DNA of 45,062 bases from NCBI RefSeq assembly GCF_000298195.1, contig NZ_BAHC01000127.1, forward strand, positions 1 to 45,062. Reading direction: 5' to 3'. A model generated the notes under the pieces. It did no database searches, was not told the origin of the DNA, and saw nothing but the letters and a program-made list of their open reading frames with translations. The stretch is from Gordonia rhizosphera NBRC 16068. GTDB taxonomy: Bacteria > Actinomycetota > Actinomycetes > Mycobacteriales > Mycobacteriaceae. Below are positions 1 through 8,644 of this stretch, piece by piece; position 1 is the stretch's first letter, and every line of letters starts with the position of its first letter. Made by a program: the position numbers and the translations under genes.

Positions 1-896
1 CGGTCGACGCTGCAGTGACGGTGTACGGCGAGCACGTCGAGCGCCAGACGCTCGAACGCAGCGAGGCCGCGATCGCGGCGATCGACCGCGTCTTGAGTAA
101 ACCGCAAACGTCAGACAAAGCACAGCTTCGTGAGCAACGTCAGACCCTCGAGGTCCAGGCAACTGACCCCTCGGGCGTGCAGGTTGTGCAGGCATCGACA
201 GTCAATTTGTCCTCCGGCGCCCCAAGCTGGGCGCTCGGGGCTGTGGCCGGCGGCCTCATCGGCGGCATCATCTTCCTGAGCGCTGGACTCGCGTGGCGCA
301 GGAGAGCCGGAATTGTCTCAGCCCCATCGGCTCTCGATCCACTATTGGCCGACGGTTCGGTTTCGCAGATACTGTTACCCGTTGTGAAACCGGACCAGGC
401 AGCGGGCCACGAACAGCGGACCATCCAGACCGCCCGCACCTTGTACGCACAACTCGCAGCGCCCCGAACAGGCCTCATCCTGGTCGTCGGCGCGTCCGAG
501 AACTCTGGCAGTCAGGCGATCGCCGATCTGATCGCCTCCGCCGCCGCTGAGCACGGAACCATCCAGCGGGATCAGTTGAGGTCCACTGAGGTGGCGGACG
601 CACCCCAGGACAACGCAGTGATCCGAGTTGTCGATGGTGATACGTTGAGCACATCACCTGGTCTTCCCGACGCAGCGGCATTAGCCGATCACATTGTCGT
701 GGTCGCGCGAATCGGTGTCGACGACATCGGATCGGTCAAGGCCGCAGCCGGGCTCGCACGCGGCATTCGGCCCGTGGTGGTCTGTATCAAGAGACCTATC
801 TCACGGCCCAATTTGGAAACCGCCAACCTCGGCAGCCTCGACGCTCACCTCGAACGCTCACCCGAGAAGCCTCGTCCGACCGAACCAGCCCGGTAG
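1..896 (+). CDS. Wzz-like polysaccharide chain-length/co-polymerase protein, C-terminal part (5' end outside window)
   Basis: The reading frame is open to the left edge, so the GTG at 15 is probably internal and only the last ~298 residues are seen. An extracytoplasmic helical stretch rich in E, R, A and Q is followed by one membrane segment (about residues 72-95 counted from the GTG) and a cytoplasmic domain of ~190 residues. That layout matches the end of Wzz/BY-kinase-type co-polymerases. In the cytoplasmic domain the strand-loop LILVVGASENSGSQ sits where a Walker A loop (GxxxxGKS/T) would be, but the lysine is missing, and there is no terminal tyrosine cluster. It therefore looks like a pseudo-kinase. 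The gene converges on the GT2 gene and their ends overlap by 52 bp. The Wzz role is inferred from layout and locus; no full N-terminal Wzz domain is visible. Confidence 0.6.
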   Translation, partial: VDAAVTVYGEHVERQTLERSEAAIAAIDRVLSKPQTSDKAQLREQRQTLEVQATDPSGVQVVQASTVNLSSGAPSWALGAVAGGLIGGIIFLSAGLAWRRRAGIVSAPSALDPLLADGSVSQILLPVVKPDQAAGHEQRTIQTARTLYAQLAAPRTGLILVVGASENSGSQAIADLIASAAAEHGTIQRDQLRSTEVADAPQDNAVIRVVDGDTLSTSPGLPDAAALADHIVVVARIGVDDIGSVKAAAGLARGIRPVVVCIKRPISRPNLETANLGSLDAHLERSPEKPRPTEPAR

Positions 897-1768
897 GTAC
901 AATCAGTACGCGATACGTCTCTCCCGAAATACCCGATGAACTCGCCTCGGAGATACGCGATGTCCGCGCGCGCGTGGACCCGGTTTCCACGACCGAGTCG
1001 CACCGCGCTTCCCACGAGCTTGCGAGCGGCCTGATAGCACAGAAGAGTTCGCGAAAGATGATGGCGACGCCAGAGATGCCCGTTGCCCACGCCGTAGCGG
1101 AACATCTTCTCGACGAATGCATCACTGATATCGTCGCGGTCGTCGTCCTGGTACACGTGGATTTCGGGTGAGTATGCGATCCTGGCCCCACAGGCCAGCA
1201 TTCGCAGGATGAGGTCCGACTCTTCCCCCGCTCCGCGCAAGCCTGACGAGCCCACACCGATGCCTTCATCGAACGGTGCCGGCGACGGCAGCGCCAACCG
1301 CCTCAGGAACAACGTACTGCAGATGCTGGTGCGCAAGAAGTTCGTTCGGGTCACGGTGGTCCGATGGGGCAACCACCGCAGCATCGATGGTGAGCCGTCT
1401 CGAGTCACCTGCTTCGCGCTGAGACCGGCGATACTCTGATCTGCGTCGAGAAGAGCCAGGGCCGCGCTCAAGGTGGTCGGTCCGTACCAACAGTTGTCGT
1501 CGGGGTAGGCAATCACTGGGGAGGTTGCGCCGATGGTCCCGACATTGCGCCCAGTCGATGCTCCGCGTCCGCTGGTGTAGATCTTCGTCGGCCCCGGCAT
1601 CGCGGTCTCACGCAGGATCGCGGCGCACTCCTGGCCTTCACTCTGGTCCACCAAAATGAACTCGACCTGATCGGCGATATCCGATTCAAGCACCGATTCC
1701 AGTAGTCGGCGAAATTCGAGCGGACGGCCGATCGTGCTGCAGACCAGGGAGATTCGGGGATCAGCCAT
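845..1768 (-). CDS. family 2 glycosyltransferase
   Basis: A 307-residue GT-A fold enzyme that probably adds one sugar from a nucleotide-sugar donor to a lipid-linked repeat unit on the cytoplasmic face. The N-terminus ISLVCSTIGRP is the first strand of the nucleotide-binding fold. The metal-binding DxD position reads YPDDN, and GAGEESDLILR looks like the acceptor/catalytic-base motif of GT2 enzymes. The ATG at 1768 lies inside the 3' end of the upstream GT4 gene (8-bp overlap with its TGA), so the two are probably translationally coupled. Its own 3' end runs 52 bp into the convergent Wzz-like gene. It is the last gene of the left minus-strand series. Donor and acceptor cannot be read from sequence. 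Confidence 0.85.
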   Translation of the reverse strand: MADPRISLVCSTIGRPLEFRRLLESVLESDIADQVEFILVDQSEGQECAAILRETAMPGPTKIYTSGRGASTGRNVGTIGATSPVIAYPDDNCWYGPTTLSAALALLDADQSIAGLSAKQVTRDGSPSMLRWLPHRTTVTRTNFLRTSICSTLFLRRLALPSPAPFDEGIGVGSSGLRGAGEESDLILRMLACGARIAYSPEIHVYQDDDRDDISDAFVEKMFRYGVGNGHLWRRHHLSRTLLCYQAARKLVGSAVRLGRGNRVHARADIAYLRGEFIGYFGRDVSRTDCTYRAGSVGRGFSGERSR

Positions 1769-2927
1769 GGTTCAGAGCCTCGATATAACGGCTCAGGACG
1801 GCCCACATATTGTCGCGAAACACGGGTTCGGCGAAGCATCGGGCATGTGCTACAACACTCGGGACATCGAGGTCGAACTTGTCCATGCGCTCGACGCCGT
1901 CGATGATGGCGTCAACATTCTGATCGTCGAAGAACAGACCGGATAGACCGTCAACGACTGTCTCGAGCGCTCCACCGCGTCTGAGAGCCAGAACAGGACG
2001 GCCACTCGCCATCGCCTCGACCGGGACAATGCCGAAATCTTCCTCGCCAGGGAAGATCAGGCCCCGGCAGTGCGCATAGTGGTATCGGAGACTCTCGAAG
2101 CTCTGCGTCCCGAGTACGGTGACAGTCGGCCCAGCCAGTCTCTTGATCTCGCCCAACATCTCGCCACCACCGATCACCACGAGAGGACGCCGCATACGGT
2201 TGAAAGCTTCGACTGCCAGGTCTGGGCGTTTGTAGCGCACGAGCTCACCCACCATCAGGTAATGCTCGCCCACTTCGGAGCCGGTAACCGGCGCGAAGTC
2301 GTCGACACTCACCGGGGGATGCACGACCTGCGCTTCGCGCCGATAGTATCGGGAGATCCGCTGGCGCACATTGTCCGAGTTCGCGATAAAGTCATCGACC
2401 CTCATCGCCGAGACTGCGTCCCAGTTGCGCACGTAATGGCTGAAGGGACCCATCACAGCCCGCTTGACGGGCCCCGCTTGTTCCCGATAGTCCTGGTACA
2501 TGTTCCAGACGTAGCGCATCGGCGAATGGCAGTAGCACACATGACGTGCCGTACCCGGCGGGATTATGCCCTTTGACGGACCGGATTCGCTGCTGATGAT
2601 GAGGTCGTACGCTCGGAGGTCGAGCTGCTCCAGCGCATATGGCATGAGCGGTAGGTACGACTTGTAGCGAGTGCGCGGGCTCGGCAGTTTGGAGATGCCA
2701 GTTGTCGTCACCTTGTGCCGTCGAATGACGTCCGATACCGCGTTCGGGTTGTAGACGTGCGTGAAGATGTCGGCACTCGGGAACATCCGGCAAAGCGATT
2801 CGAGAACCTTCTCGCCGCCGCGCATCGTGACCAGCCAGTAGTGAATCAGGGCGACCCTTGGTTCAGTCGACCGCGGGCCGGTCTGATCGAGTTCCGCCAG
2901 GTTCCTTGTCGGATGTGATTCACCCAT
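1761..2927 (-). CDS. family 4 glycosyltransferase
   Basis: A 388-residue GT-B enzyme. The N-terminal domain starts near residue 24 (VALIHYWLVTMRGGEKVLE), with the Gly-Gly-Glu loop usual in GT4 enzymes. The C-terminal domain has GEEDFGIVPVEAMASGRPV, the EX7E retaining-transferase motif that binds the donor sugar. The protein should be cytoplasmic and act on an undecaprenyl-linked acceptor. The ATG at 2927 overlaps the stop of the upstream GT4 remnant by 8 bp, the same overlap length that this gene has with the downstream GT2. The coupling layout therefore survived the decay of the upstream gene. Sugar specificity is unknown. Confidence 0.88.
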   Translation of the reverse strand: MGESHPTRNLAELDQTGPRSTEPRVALIHYWLVTMRGGEKVLESLCRMFPSADIFTHVYNPNAVSDVIRRHKVTTTGISKLPSPRTRYKSYLPLMPYALEQLDLRAYDLIISSESGPSKGIIPPGTARHVCYCHSPMRYVWNMYQDYREQAGPVKRAVMGPFSHYVRNWDAVSAMRVDDFIANSDNVRQRISRYYRREAQVVHPPVSVDDFAPVTGSEVGEHYLMVGELVRYKRPDLAVEAFNRMRRPLVVIGGGEMLGEIKRLAGPTVTVLGTQSFESLRYHYAHCRGLIFPGEEDFGIVPVEAMASGRPVLALRRGGALETVVDGLSGLFFDDQNVDAIIDGVERMDKFDLDVPSVVAHARCFAEPVFRDNMWAVLSRYIEALNHG

Positions 2928-3301
2928 CGCGGAGCCCGTCCACGACTCGAGATGCGGATATCGCCGAGAGGAAACGTTCTGCGTTGCTCACCCGGTCGCG
3001 TCGAAGCGAGTCCGCGAGCCCTGGCCGGTCTTCGTTGGCTTCAAGCAAGGTCCCCGCCCAGCGCTACCTCCGGTAGATGGAGTTGCTCGAACACGATCCG
3101 GGCAAGAGACACCTGCCAGACATCTACGGCGCGGGCGGGTACCCGTTCTGGCGGTGTCGCGCCGCGAGAAACGTGAAGCACGAGGTCGACTGTACGGGAG
3201 GTGGCGATCCTACTGGCCATTTCGCCTGCGTACCGCTGCATGACCGAGCGAGGTTGCCCCAACCATCTCCAACTCCTGTCGGGCTTGGGCCTGTCGATCA
3301 A
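2920..3301 (-). pseudogene. internally deleted family 4 glycosyltransferase remnant
   Basis: This is a decayed copy of the intact GT4 at 6456-7547. From a TTG at 3301, 86 codons align with the start of that enzyme: WLGQPRSVMQRYAGEM against WLEQNLSGTQRYATEM, DLVLHVSRGATPPE against DLVLHVPKGAQPPE, and VFEQLHLPEV against VFEQLYLPVV. The frame then stops at 3041. Just before that, in another frame, the last ~42 codons reappear (3045 to 2920): RPGLADSLRRDRVSNAERF against KPGLVESLRRRGTVNAGRF, ending in LRDG before the TGA in both copies. The copy is 382 bp against 1,059 bp for the equivalent part of the intact gene, so ~677 bp is lost, which also shifts the frame. No GT4 donor-binding motif remains. 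Confidence 0.85.
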
Positions 3302-4431
3302 CGGACGTCTATCGCGCGGCCATCAATCGTCCAGCCGGACGTCGTGTACGAGCTTCGCGGGACATTGGTGTAAAGCGGTGATCCAGACGAACCGGTGATC
3401 CTGATGTTCCGTAGTGCCACCCCACCGACCGAGCCGCCGCCGCTGGCCAGGATGCCGACATCGCGACGTGCGGAACTAGGTGTGGCGGCGATCGTGACGC
3501 CTGAGACCCGCACACCCCAGGTGTGGAGACCGGGTCCGCCGGAGAAGATGAGCATTGCGCCCTGAACGATGCCCGGATTCGTGTTGGCCCCGACAACGCG
3601 TCCGTTCGAAACCGTCACCGAGTCGACCGATGTGGTGGAGTACGGAGCTCCCTCGTTTGCAATGTAGATCCCTGCCGAGTTGGTACTGGCCACGTGGAAG
3701 TCACGGATGGACACCGAGCGCCCACCGACCACACTGATCCCGCGTCCCCAACGGGTCCCGTTGACGTCCACCCTGCTGATTCTGATGTCACTGGATTGTC
3801 TACGATCGGCGAGATATGACACGACCGCAACAGCGTCGTCGCCGGTCCGGTCGGTCTTGACTCCGCTGATCACGCCACGAGCACTTCCGTTGGTTACGTG
3901 GATACCGTCGGCGCGCGTCTGACTGATGGTGACGTCGCGGATACCGAAGTCCCGCGCACCGTCGACAAAGATCCCCGCCGCGGCGGAGCCGACAATCTTC
4001 ACGTTCTGCACCGAGTCTCCCGCTCCTGCGAGAACCAGCTTGTGCTGATCAATCCCAGACCAACGATCGCCTTGAGTACCTGCAGACAGCGTGACATCAC
4101 GGATCTGAACACCATTGGCCTGAATCTGAACGGCCGAACTCGCGTCGTTGGTAGCGACCAGCGTCGCACCGTCCCCGTCAACACGCACATTGGGCACACG
4201 GATCCTCAACACACCCGAATGGTGGTAGACCTTCGGCTCGAGTGTGAGCACGCCCCCTGGCTTCAAGGCGTCGAATTGCGCCTGCAGAGAAGCGGTGGTG
4301 TCCTCTGCCGGGGCACCGGTCGCCGGCCGATTACACGCGATTCCGCCCATCACCAGGACGAGCGTTGCCACAGCCACAGTGGCCAACCGAGCTTGACCCC
4401 GGACTGTGCGCGCCACCCGCGTCGGTCTCAT
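3298..4431 (-). CDS. secreted right-handed beta-helix protein, GH28/pectate-lyase-like (copy A)
   Basis: A 377-residue exported protein, probably acting on the exopolysaccharide outside the membrane. A basic N-terminus and hydrophobic segment (about residues 15-33) end in GGIACNRP, a possible lipoprotein cleavage site with an atypical -3 residue. The rest is beta-helix coils with recurrent G-I-x-V and V-x-I repeats. The sequences TRADGIHVTNG, TGDDAVAVVSY and WGRGISVVGG stand where GH28 polygalacturonases have NTDG, GDD and GHG, so the Asp residues are kept but His is Arg. I chose ATG 4431 because it aligns with the start of copy B (7511-8644), which is exactly the same length; the frame is open further upstream to 4803 but that stretch has no homology. 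Hydrolase, lyase and epimerase roles are all possible. Confidence 0.8.
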   Translation of the reverse strand: MRPTRVARTVRGQARLATVAVATLVLVMGGIACNRPATGAPAEDTTASLQAQFDALKPGGVLTLEPKVYHHSGVLRIRVPNVRVDGDGATLVATNDASSAVQIQANGVQIRDVTLSAGTQGDRWSGIDQHKLVLAGAGDSVQNVKIVGSAAAGIFVDGARDFGIRDVTISQTRADGIHVTNGSARGVISGVKTDRTGDDAVAVVSYLADRRQSSDIRISRVDVNGTRWGRGISVVGGRSVSIRDFHVASTNSAGIYIANEGAPYSTTSVDSVTVSNGRVVGANTNPGIVQGAMLIFSGGPGLHTWGVRVSGVTIAATPSSARRDVGILASGGGSVGGVALRNIRITGSSGSPLYTNVPRSSYTTSGWTIDGRAIDVR

Positions 4432-4717
4432 GTCGGTACCCCAGCCCGTCGTCGAGGGGCCTTCGCCCCGAACCGCGAACCTCATCCTCGCACGGAATCC
4501 TCCCAACCACGACCGGACTGGTTCAACCCGTGCGGCCGCCAATCGGCCCGCACAGCGAGAAGTCCTCCCGCACGACCTCGGCGACCCGCAATTTCTGTGG
4601 CACGGGCCGTCTGCGTCACGGAGCTCTGAACTGCAGGGCGGCGCCCGGAATGTGTGGCCCGCGCTGCTCGTCCCGCTTCGAATACCGTGGATGACCTGTA
4701 TCTGGCACGATTCGTGC
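4432..4717. other. divergent intergenic region
   Basis: These 286 bp separate the beta-helix gene (minus) from the membrane-protein gene (plus) and should hold promoters for both. Frames from both genes run open into the region, but neither extension resembles the paralogue or shows sensible protein composition. I see no convincing -35/-10 pair or operator. Confidence 0.4.
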
Positions 4718-6325
4718 ATGAAGCTCTCCAAAGCTTGGATCGGTACCACGATCTTCTGGATGATCGCAATGATCCCCGTAATTGTGGTACTGATTCCGAA
4801 CAATCTGGTTCTCCAGGACGGCGGTCTTCACATTGACAGTTCAACCGCTTTGCGAGGCCTCATCAATGGCTGGTTTCCAAATCTGCTCGAATGGCAGTCC
4901 TTGTCCCCGAACACGACCGTCGAGGCATTACTCGCATTACTGACGTCTTATCTTTCTGCAGATGTGTCATTGCGCTTGGTTGCAGTCCTTGGTCTGTTCG
5001 GCTTCGCCTGGGGCGTGGTCGCCCTCATGCGAGCCATCGGACGGCCGGTTGTCGTGGGCGTCGTCTTGCTCCCTTTCCAGATGAGCTCCATCTTCATGCT
5101 GGGTTTCGTCGGCTTCGTATGGGCCACAGACGTGATGCTTTTCGCGATTGCTGTTGTTCTGGCCAACCCGACACGACCTCCACGTTTGCTTCTCGCGACT
5201 CTGTTGACCATTACATGGCTCACCCACCTTGGCCCCGCAGGAATAGGGATGGCCTCGATTCTGAGTATAATGGTTGTCGCGCGCATTTCTGATGGCTCAT
5301 CGATCCTACAATCGCTGAAGTACTCGTTCCGGTACCTCATTGCCCCCTTTGCCATTCCGGTCGCTTTGACGCTCTATTGGCTTTTCAGTACCAGGGGCCA
5401 GGAATCTGCGTCAACGAGCTTCGGCCCTTTGTGGACCATGAGGATTCTGCTGAGTGCGGCTGGTGCAATCGTGTACTACTCCAGTATCGAGGTCGTCGTC
5501 AGTCTTTTGGTGGCGATGGCACTGGTCGCGGCGGCAGTGATGGTGATTCGGCGAAGAGCCCACCGCCCCGTCGCTATTTCGAAATACGACGGCTTGCTGG
5601 TGAGCGCTGCGGTATGGGCACTGATAGCGATCGTCGCACCATCAAAGACAACGTTGGGCTCGGGCTTCACCAATGAGCGCCTCACACTGTTCGCATGGGT
5701 GTTCGCAGGGCTGTGGCTGTGTGCGGAGTCCCCTCAGCTGACTGGTGTCGGGCACAAGGTCTGGATTTCCAGCCTCACCATTACAGCGGCGATGGCCGCA
5801 ATCCTGCCGATTTCTCGGATACCGCCGATGCTCACGGTGTCCGATCAGCTGACCGAAATCAACACCCTTGCAGCATGCCTACCGGAGCGTTCACGATTTC
5901 TCCAGCTCAACCTGTCGGTGGGAGAGGATCTGTCAGCACGGGGCATGCAGCCGATGGCGGAACAGACAGGGACCCTGTCGCGCGACCGGGAGTCTCTCCA
6001 GATGGGTAATGAGGCTGGCTGGTACCCCTTCTACTTGTGGGGCTTCAAGGAGGGACTCGTACGCGCCAACGAGTTCGTTCCGGCCGGCTCGTCGATAGAT
6101 GCGGTGCCACCGACATTTGATATCAGTCGCGCACTCGACGCGGGGCTTCCGTTGGACGCGATCGTGCTCTACGGCCGCAGTCGCGCGACAGCTGAGACAC
6201 TGTCGAGTCCCGAAACTCGCGCCACACTCGCGGAACTGTCCAGCAGATTCAACCTCGTACGCGTTAGTCCGAGCGGCGCCGCCGAGTTGTGGATGCGCAA
6301 GGGACTGGCACCTTCGTGCAGGTGA
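4718..6325 (+). CDS. multi-pass integral membrane protein, possibly GT-C-like, unassigned
   Basis: A 535-residue protein with about ten or more hydrophobic helices and a soluble C-terminal ~140 residues. The first helix (residues ~6-27) is followed by LQDGGLHIDSS, an acidic/His-containing extracytoplasmic loop in the place where GT-C glycosyltransferases carry their catalytic acidic loop, but this is only positional similarity. I chose ATG 4718 because the first helix starts directly after it; the longer in-frame extension to 4406 is antisense to the beta-helix signal peptide. It is the only plus-strand gene inside the left minus-strand series and separates the two copies of the duplicated beta-helix/GT4 cassette. 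It converges with the intact GT4 (130-bp gap). A sugar-transfer or polymer-processing role is inferred from context only. Confidence 0.7.
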   Translation: MKLSKAWIGTTIFWMIAMIPVIVVLIPNNLVLQDGGLHIDSSTALRGLINGWFPNLLEWQSLSPNTTVEALLALLTSYLSADVSLRLVAVLGLFGFAWGVVALMRAIGRPVVVGVVLLPFQMSSIFMLGFVGFVWATDVMLFAIAVVLANPTRPPRLLLATLLTITWLTHLGPAGIGMASILSIMVVARISDGSSILQSLKYSFRYLIAPFAIPVALTLYWLFSTRGQESASTSFGPLWTMRILLSAAGAIVYYSSIEVVVSLLVAMALVAAAVMVIRRRAHRPVAISKYDGLLVSAAVWALIAIVAPSKTTLGSGFTNERLTLFAWVFAGLWLCAESPQLTGVGHKVWISSLTITAAMAAILPISRIPPMLTVSDQLTEINTLAACLPERSRFLQLNLSVGEDLSARGMQPMAEQTGTLSRDRESLQMGNEAGWYPFYLWGFKEGLVRANEFVPAGSSIDAVPPTFDISRALDAGLPLDAIVLYGRSRATAETLSSPETRATLAELSSRFNLVRVSPSGAAELWMRKGLAPSCR

Positions 6326-6455
6326 GATATCAGGTCTTTGACACCGCCTGTACCGTCTGACCCGGCAGACAGTGGCATCGGCGCATTCACAGACCGGCGT
6401 CAATGAGGGTTCGCGGGAGGGAACCGATTTGGTCGTCGAGTTCCGCACTCATGAC

Positions 6456-7547
6456 TCAACCGTCGCGCAGATTGGTGACGATACGGGACGCCGATGTCTG
6501 CCACGAGAATCTCCCTGCATTGACCGTGCCGCGGCGCCGAAGCGATTCGACGAGCCCGGGCTTTGTCTCGATCGCCTCGAGTTCGGCCAGGAGTGACTCA
6601 GGGTCGTCGGGATCGAAAAACAGCGCGCCGTCGCCGCAGACCTCGGGAAGCGAGGCTGCTCTGGAGCAAACAACTGGACATCCGAGAACCTGGGCTTCGA
6701 GAGGGGGCAGCCCGAAACCTTCGTACTTGGAAGGAAAGATCAAGGCCTGCGCGTTCCGATAAAGCCATACGAGTTCGGCGTCGCTCAAGCGCCCCGGCAC
6801 GATGGCGTGGCGTTCGAGCGACGAGGTCTGGCTGTAGACTCGCCCACCGGCGGCGACTCCGACGACGACCACATCGCGTCCAGACTCTGCTACCGACTGG
6901 ATCGGTGCCCCGAGATTCTTATGACGTGCCTGCGTCCCGACCACAAGGTAATAGCGATCGGGGAGGCTCAGGTCCGGCGGGCTGGGAGATACGTTCACCA
7001 AGGCGTCCGCGGCACATTCGGCAACGAGGAAACGGTCGCGGCGAAGGCGCAGGACATCCGCAAGATCGCGGGCGCTGAAGTTCGACACCGTGATCAGTTG
7101 CTGCGCGGTGCGACCGAGGACGAAGTACAAGACGAAGTAGAACCATACATACGTCCGGCGGTAAGTCTGTGGATACCGGAATGGGGTGGCGTCGTGCATT
7201 GTGACGTACTGACGGCGCTTCACGAGTGGCGCAGGCCCCGCAAAGTTCAGAAGCGTACGGCCAATGGTCACCACCGGAAGATAGAGCTGCTCAAACACGA
7301 AGCCATGGACAGGCGCGTACCTGATCTTCATCCCGGAGGCAGCAGCCCACTCAGGTGGTTGGGCCCCTTTGGGCACGTGCAATACCAGGTCTAGGCCACC
7401 GGTCTCCGCGATCTTTCGGACCATCTCGGTCGCATATCGTTGTGTTCCGGAAAGATTCTGCTCGAGCCACTTGCCGTTGATGTGCACCTGCCCCGGCCTC
7501 ACACGGCCGGTCAACGAACTTCGATCCCAAGGCCGTTGCGGCTCCAT
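6456..7547 (-). CDS. family 4 glycosyltransferase (intact copy)
   Basis: A 363-residue GT-B enzyme predicted to transfer a sugar to a lipid-linked intermediate. Near the N-terminus is NGKWLEQNLSGTQRYATEM, a glycine/Arg-rich loop seen in GT4 enzymes of this type. The donor-binding motif is SKYEGFGLPPLEAQVLGCPV (EX7E), followed by ASLPEVCGDGALFFDPDDP. It is the intact counterpart of the remnant at 2920-3301. The ATG at 7547 would overlap the upstream beta-helix gene by 37 bp. A TTG at 7514 would give a TTGA 4-bp overlap, and that TTGA junction is also present in the decayed copy (3298-3301), so 7514 may be the true start. It is the last minus-strand gene before the convergent membrane-protein gene. 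Confidence 0.88.
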   Translation of the reverse strand: MEPQRPWDRSSLTGRVRPGQVHINGKWLEQNLSGTQRYATEMVRKIAETGGLDLVLHVPKGAQPPEWAAASGMKIRYAPVHGFVFEQLYLPVVTIGRTLLNFAGPAPLVKRRQYVTMHDATPFRYPQTYRRTYVWFYFVLYFVLGRTAQQLITVSNFSARDLADVLRLRRDRFLVAECAADALVNVSPSPPDLSLPDRYYLVVGTQARHKNLGAPIQSVAESGRDVVVVGVAAGGRVYSQTSSLERHAIVPGRLSDAELVWLYRNAQALIFPSKYEGFGLPPLEAQVLGCPVVCSRAASLPEVCGDGALFFDPDDPESLLAELEAIETKPGLVESLRRRGTVNAGRFSWQTSASRIVTNLRDG

Positions 7548-8644
7548 CCAGACGCAACATAGGCCCCGGTGCCCGCTGTCGAATACAGCGGAGCCGCCAC
7601 CGAGCCCGTGATATCAAAGTCCCTTAATGACACACCCTCGACACGGCCACCCGCGCTGGTGACGATTGCGACGTCGCGCTGGGCGGTTGCTGGTGTGTAG
7701 GCGATCCTCAAGTTGGACATGTGCACATTCTGCACAACGGCCATGGCGTTTCCGGAGTAGACGAGTACAGCCCCCTGGACAACGGCAGGATTGGTGTTGG
7801 CGCGGCTGATACTGCCATTGGCCACGCTCACGTCGTCCACCGACGCTGTGAAGTAGGGGGCTCCCTCGCTGGCGATGTAGACCCCCGCCGAGTCCGTCCT
7901 CGACACGGCAAAGTCACTGATCGACACACCCCGGCCGCCGACCACGCTGATTCCGCGCCCCCATCGAGTGCCTTCCACCGTCACACCGCTGATCCGGATG
8001 TCGCTGCAAACGTGACCGTCGGCGAGGTAGGAGACTACGGCGACCGCGTCGTCGCCGGTCAACTCGGTACGCACGCCTTGCACCACACCCCGCGCGGCGC
8101 CGTTCGTAATGTGGATTCCATCGGCACGCGTGTGGCTGACAGAGACATCACGGATGCTGAAATCCTGCGCGCCGTCGACGAAGATCCCGGCCGCGGCGGA
8201 ACCAATGATCGTTACATTCTGCACCGAGTCGCCGGTGCCGGACATAACGAGCTTGTGTTGCTCCCGCGCTGACCACCGCTTGCCCTGTGTTGGCGCTGTC
8301 AGGATGATGTTCGTGAGGCGGACTCCGGCAGCCTCGAGTTGAACCGACGATGACGCGTCATTTGTGGCATGCAGGGTCGCACCGTTGCCATCGATGTGCA
8401 CGTCGGGCACCCGCACCTTGAGAACGCCAGAATGGTAATAGTCCTGCGGCGTCAGCCGGAGAACGCCACCGGGCTTCAACCCGTCGAGTTGGGCCTGCAA
8501 CGAATGCGTACTGTCCTCGGCCGCCGTCCCTATACCCGAGCGAATGTAACCACTGATTCCGATATAGGTCGCGGCGAGAGCGGCGACCAGTGCCGTCAAC
8601 CGAAGCCGGACAGTGCGCGAGGTCAGCGACACTGTTGGCCTCAT
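7511..8644 (-). CDS. secreted right-handed beta-helix protein, GH28/pectate-lyase-like (copy B)
   Basis: 377 residues, the same length as copy A and by eye about 60-65% identical to it. An N-terminal hydrophobic segment (residues ~14-32) would export or anchor it; unlike copy A there is no cysteine for lipid attachment. The beta-helix body keeps HTRADGIHITNG, LTGDDAVAVVSY and WGRGISVVGG, so both copies share the Asp pairs and the His-to-Arg change relative to GH28. Its ATG overlaps the Wzy stop as ATGA. A role in trimming, cleaving or remodelling the polysaccharide made by the neighbouring genes is inferred; no substrate can be named. Confidence 0.82.
   Translation of the reverse strand: MRPTVSLTSRTVRLRLTALVAALAATYIGISGYIRSGIGTAAEDSTHSLQAQLDGLKPGGVLRLTPQDYYHSGVLKVRVPDVHIDGNGATLHATNDASSSVQLEAAGVRLTNIILTAPTQGKRWSAREQHKLVMSGTGDSVQNVTIIGSAAAGIFVDGAQDFSIRDVSVSHTRADGIHITNGAARGVVQGVRTELTGDDAVAVVSYLADGHVCSDIRISGVTVEGTRWGRGISVVGGRGVSISDFAVSRTDSAGVYIASEGAPYFTASVDDVSVANGSISRANTNPAVVQGAVLVYSGNAMAVVQNVHMSNLRIAYTPATAQRDVAIVTSAGGRVEGVSLRDFDITGSVAAPLYSTAGTGAYVASGWSRNGLGIEVR

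Noticed and set aside
4406..4717. N-terminal extension of the plus-strand membrane protein
   Set aside because: The extension lies opposite the beta-helix signal peptide and is not hydrophobic; the first helix begins right after ATG 4718.
6326..6455. terminator between convergent genes
   Set aside because: Only a 5-bp stem (GTCTG/CAGAC around 6350-6365) without a T-run; too weak to call.
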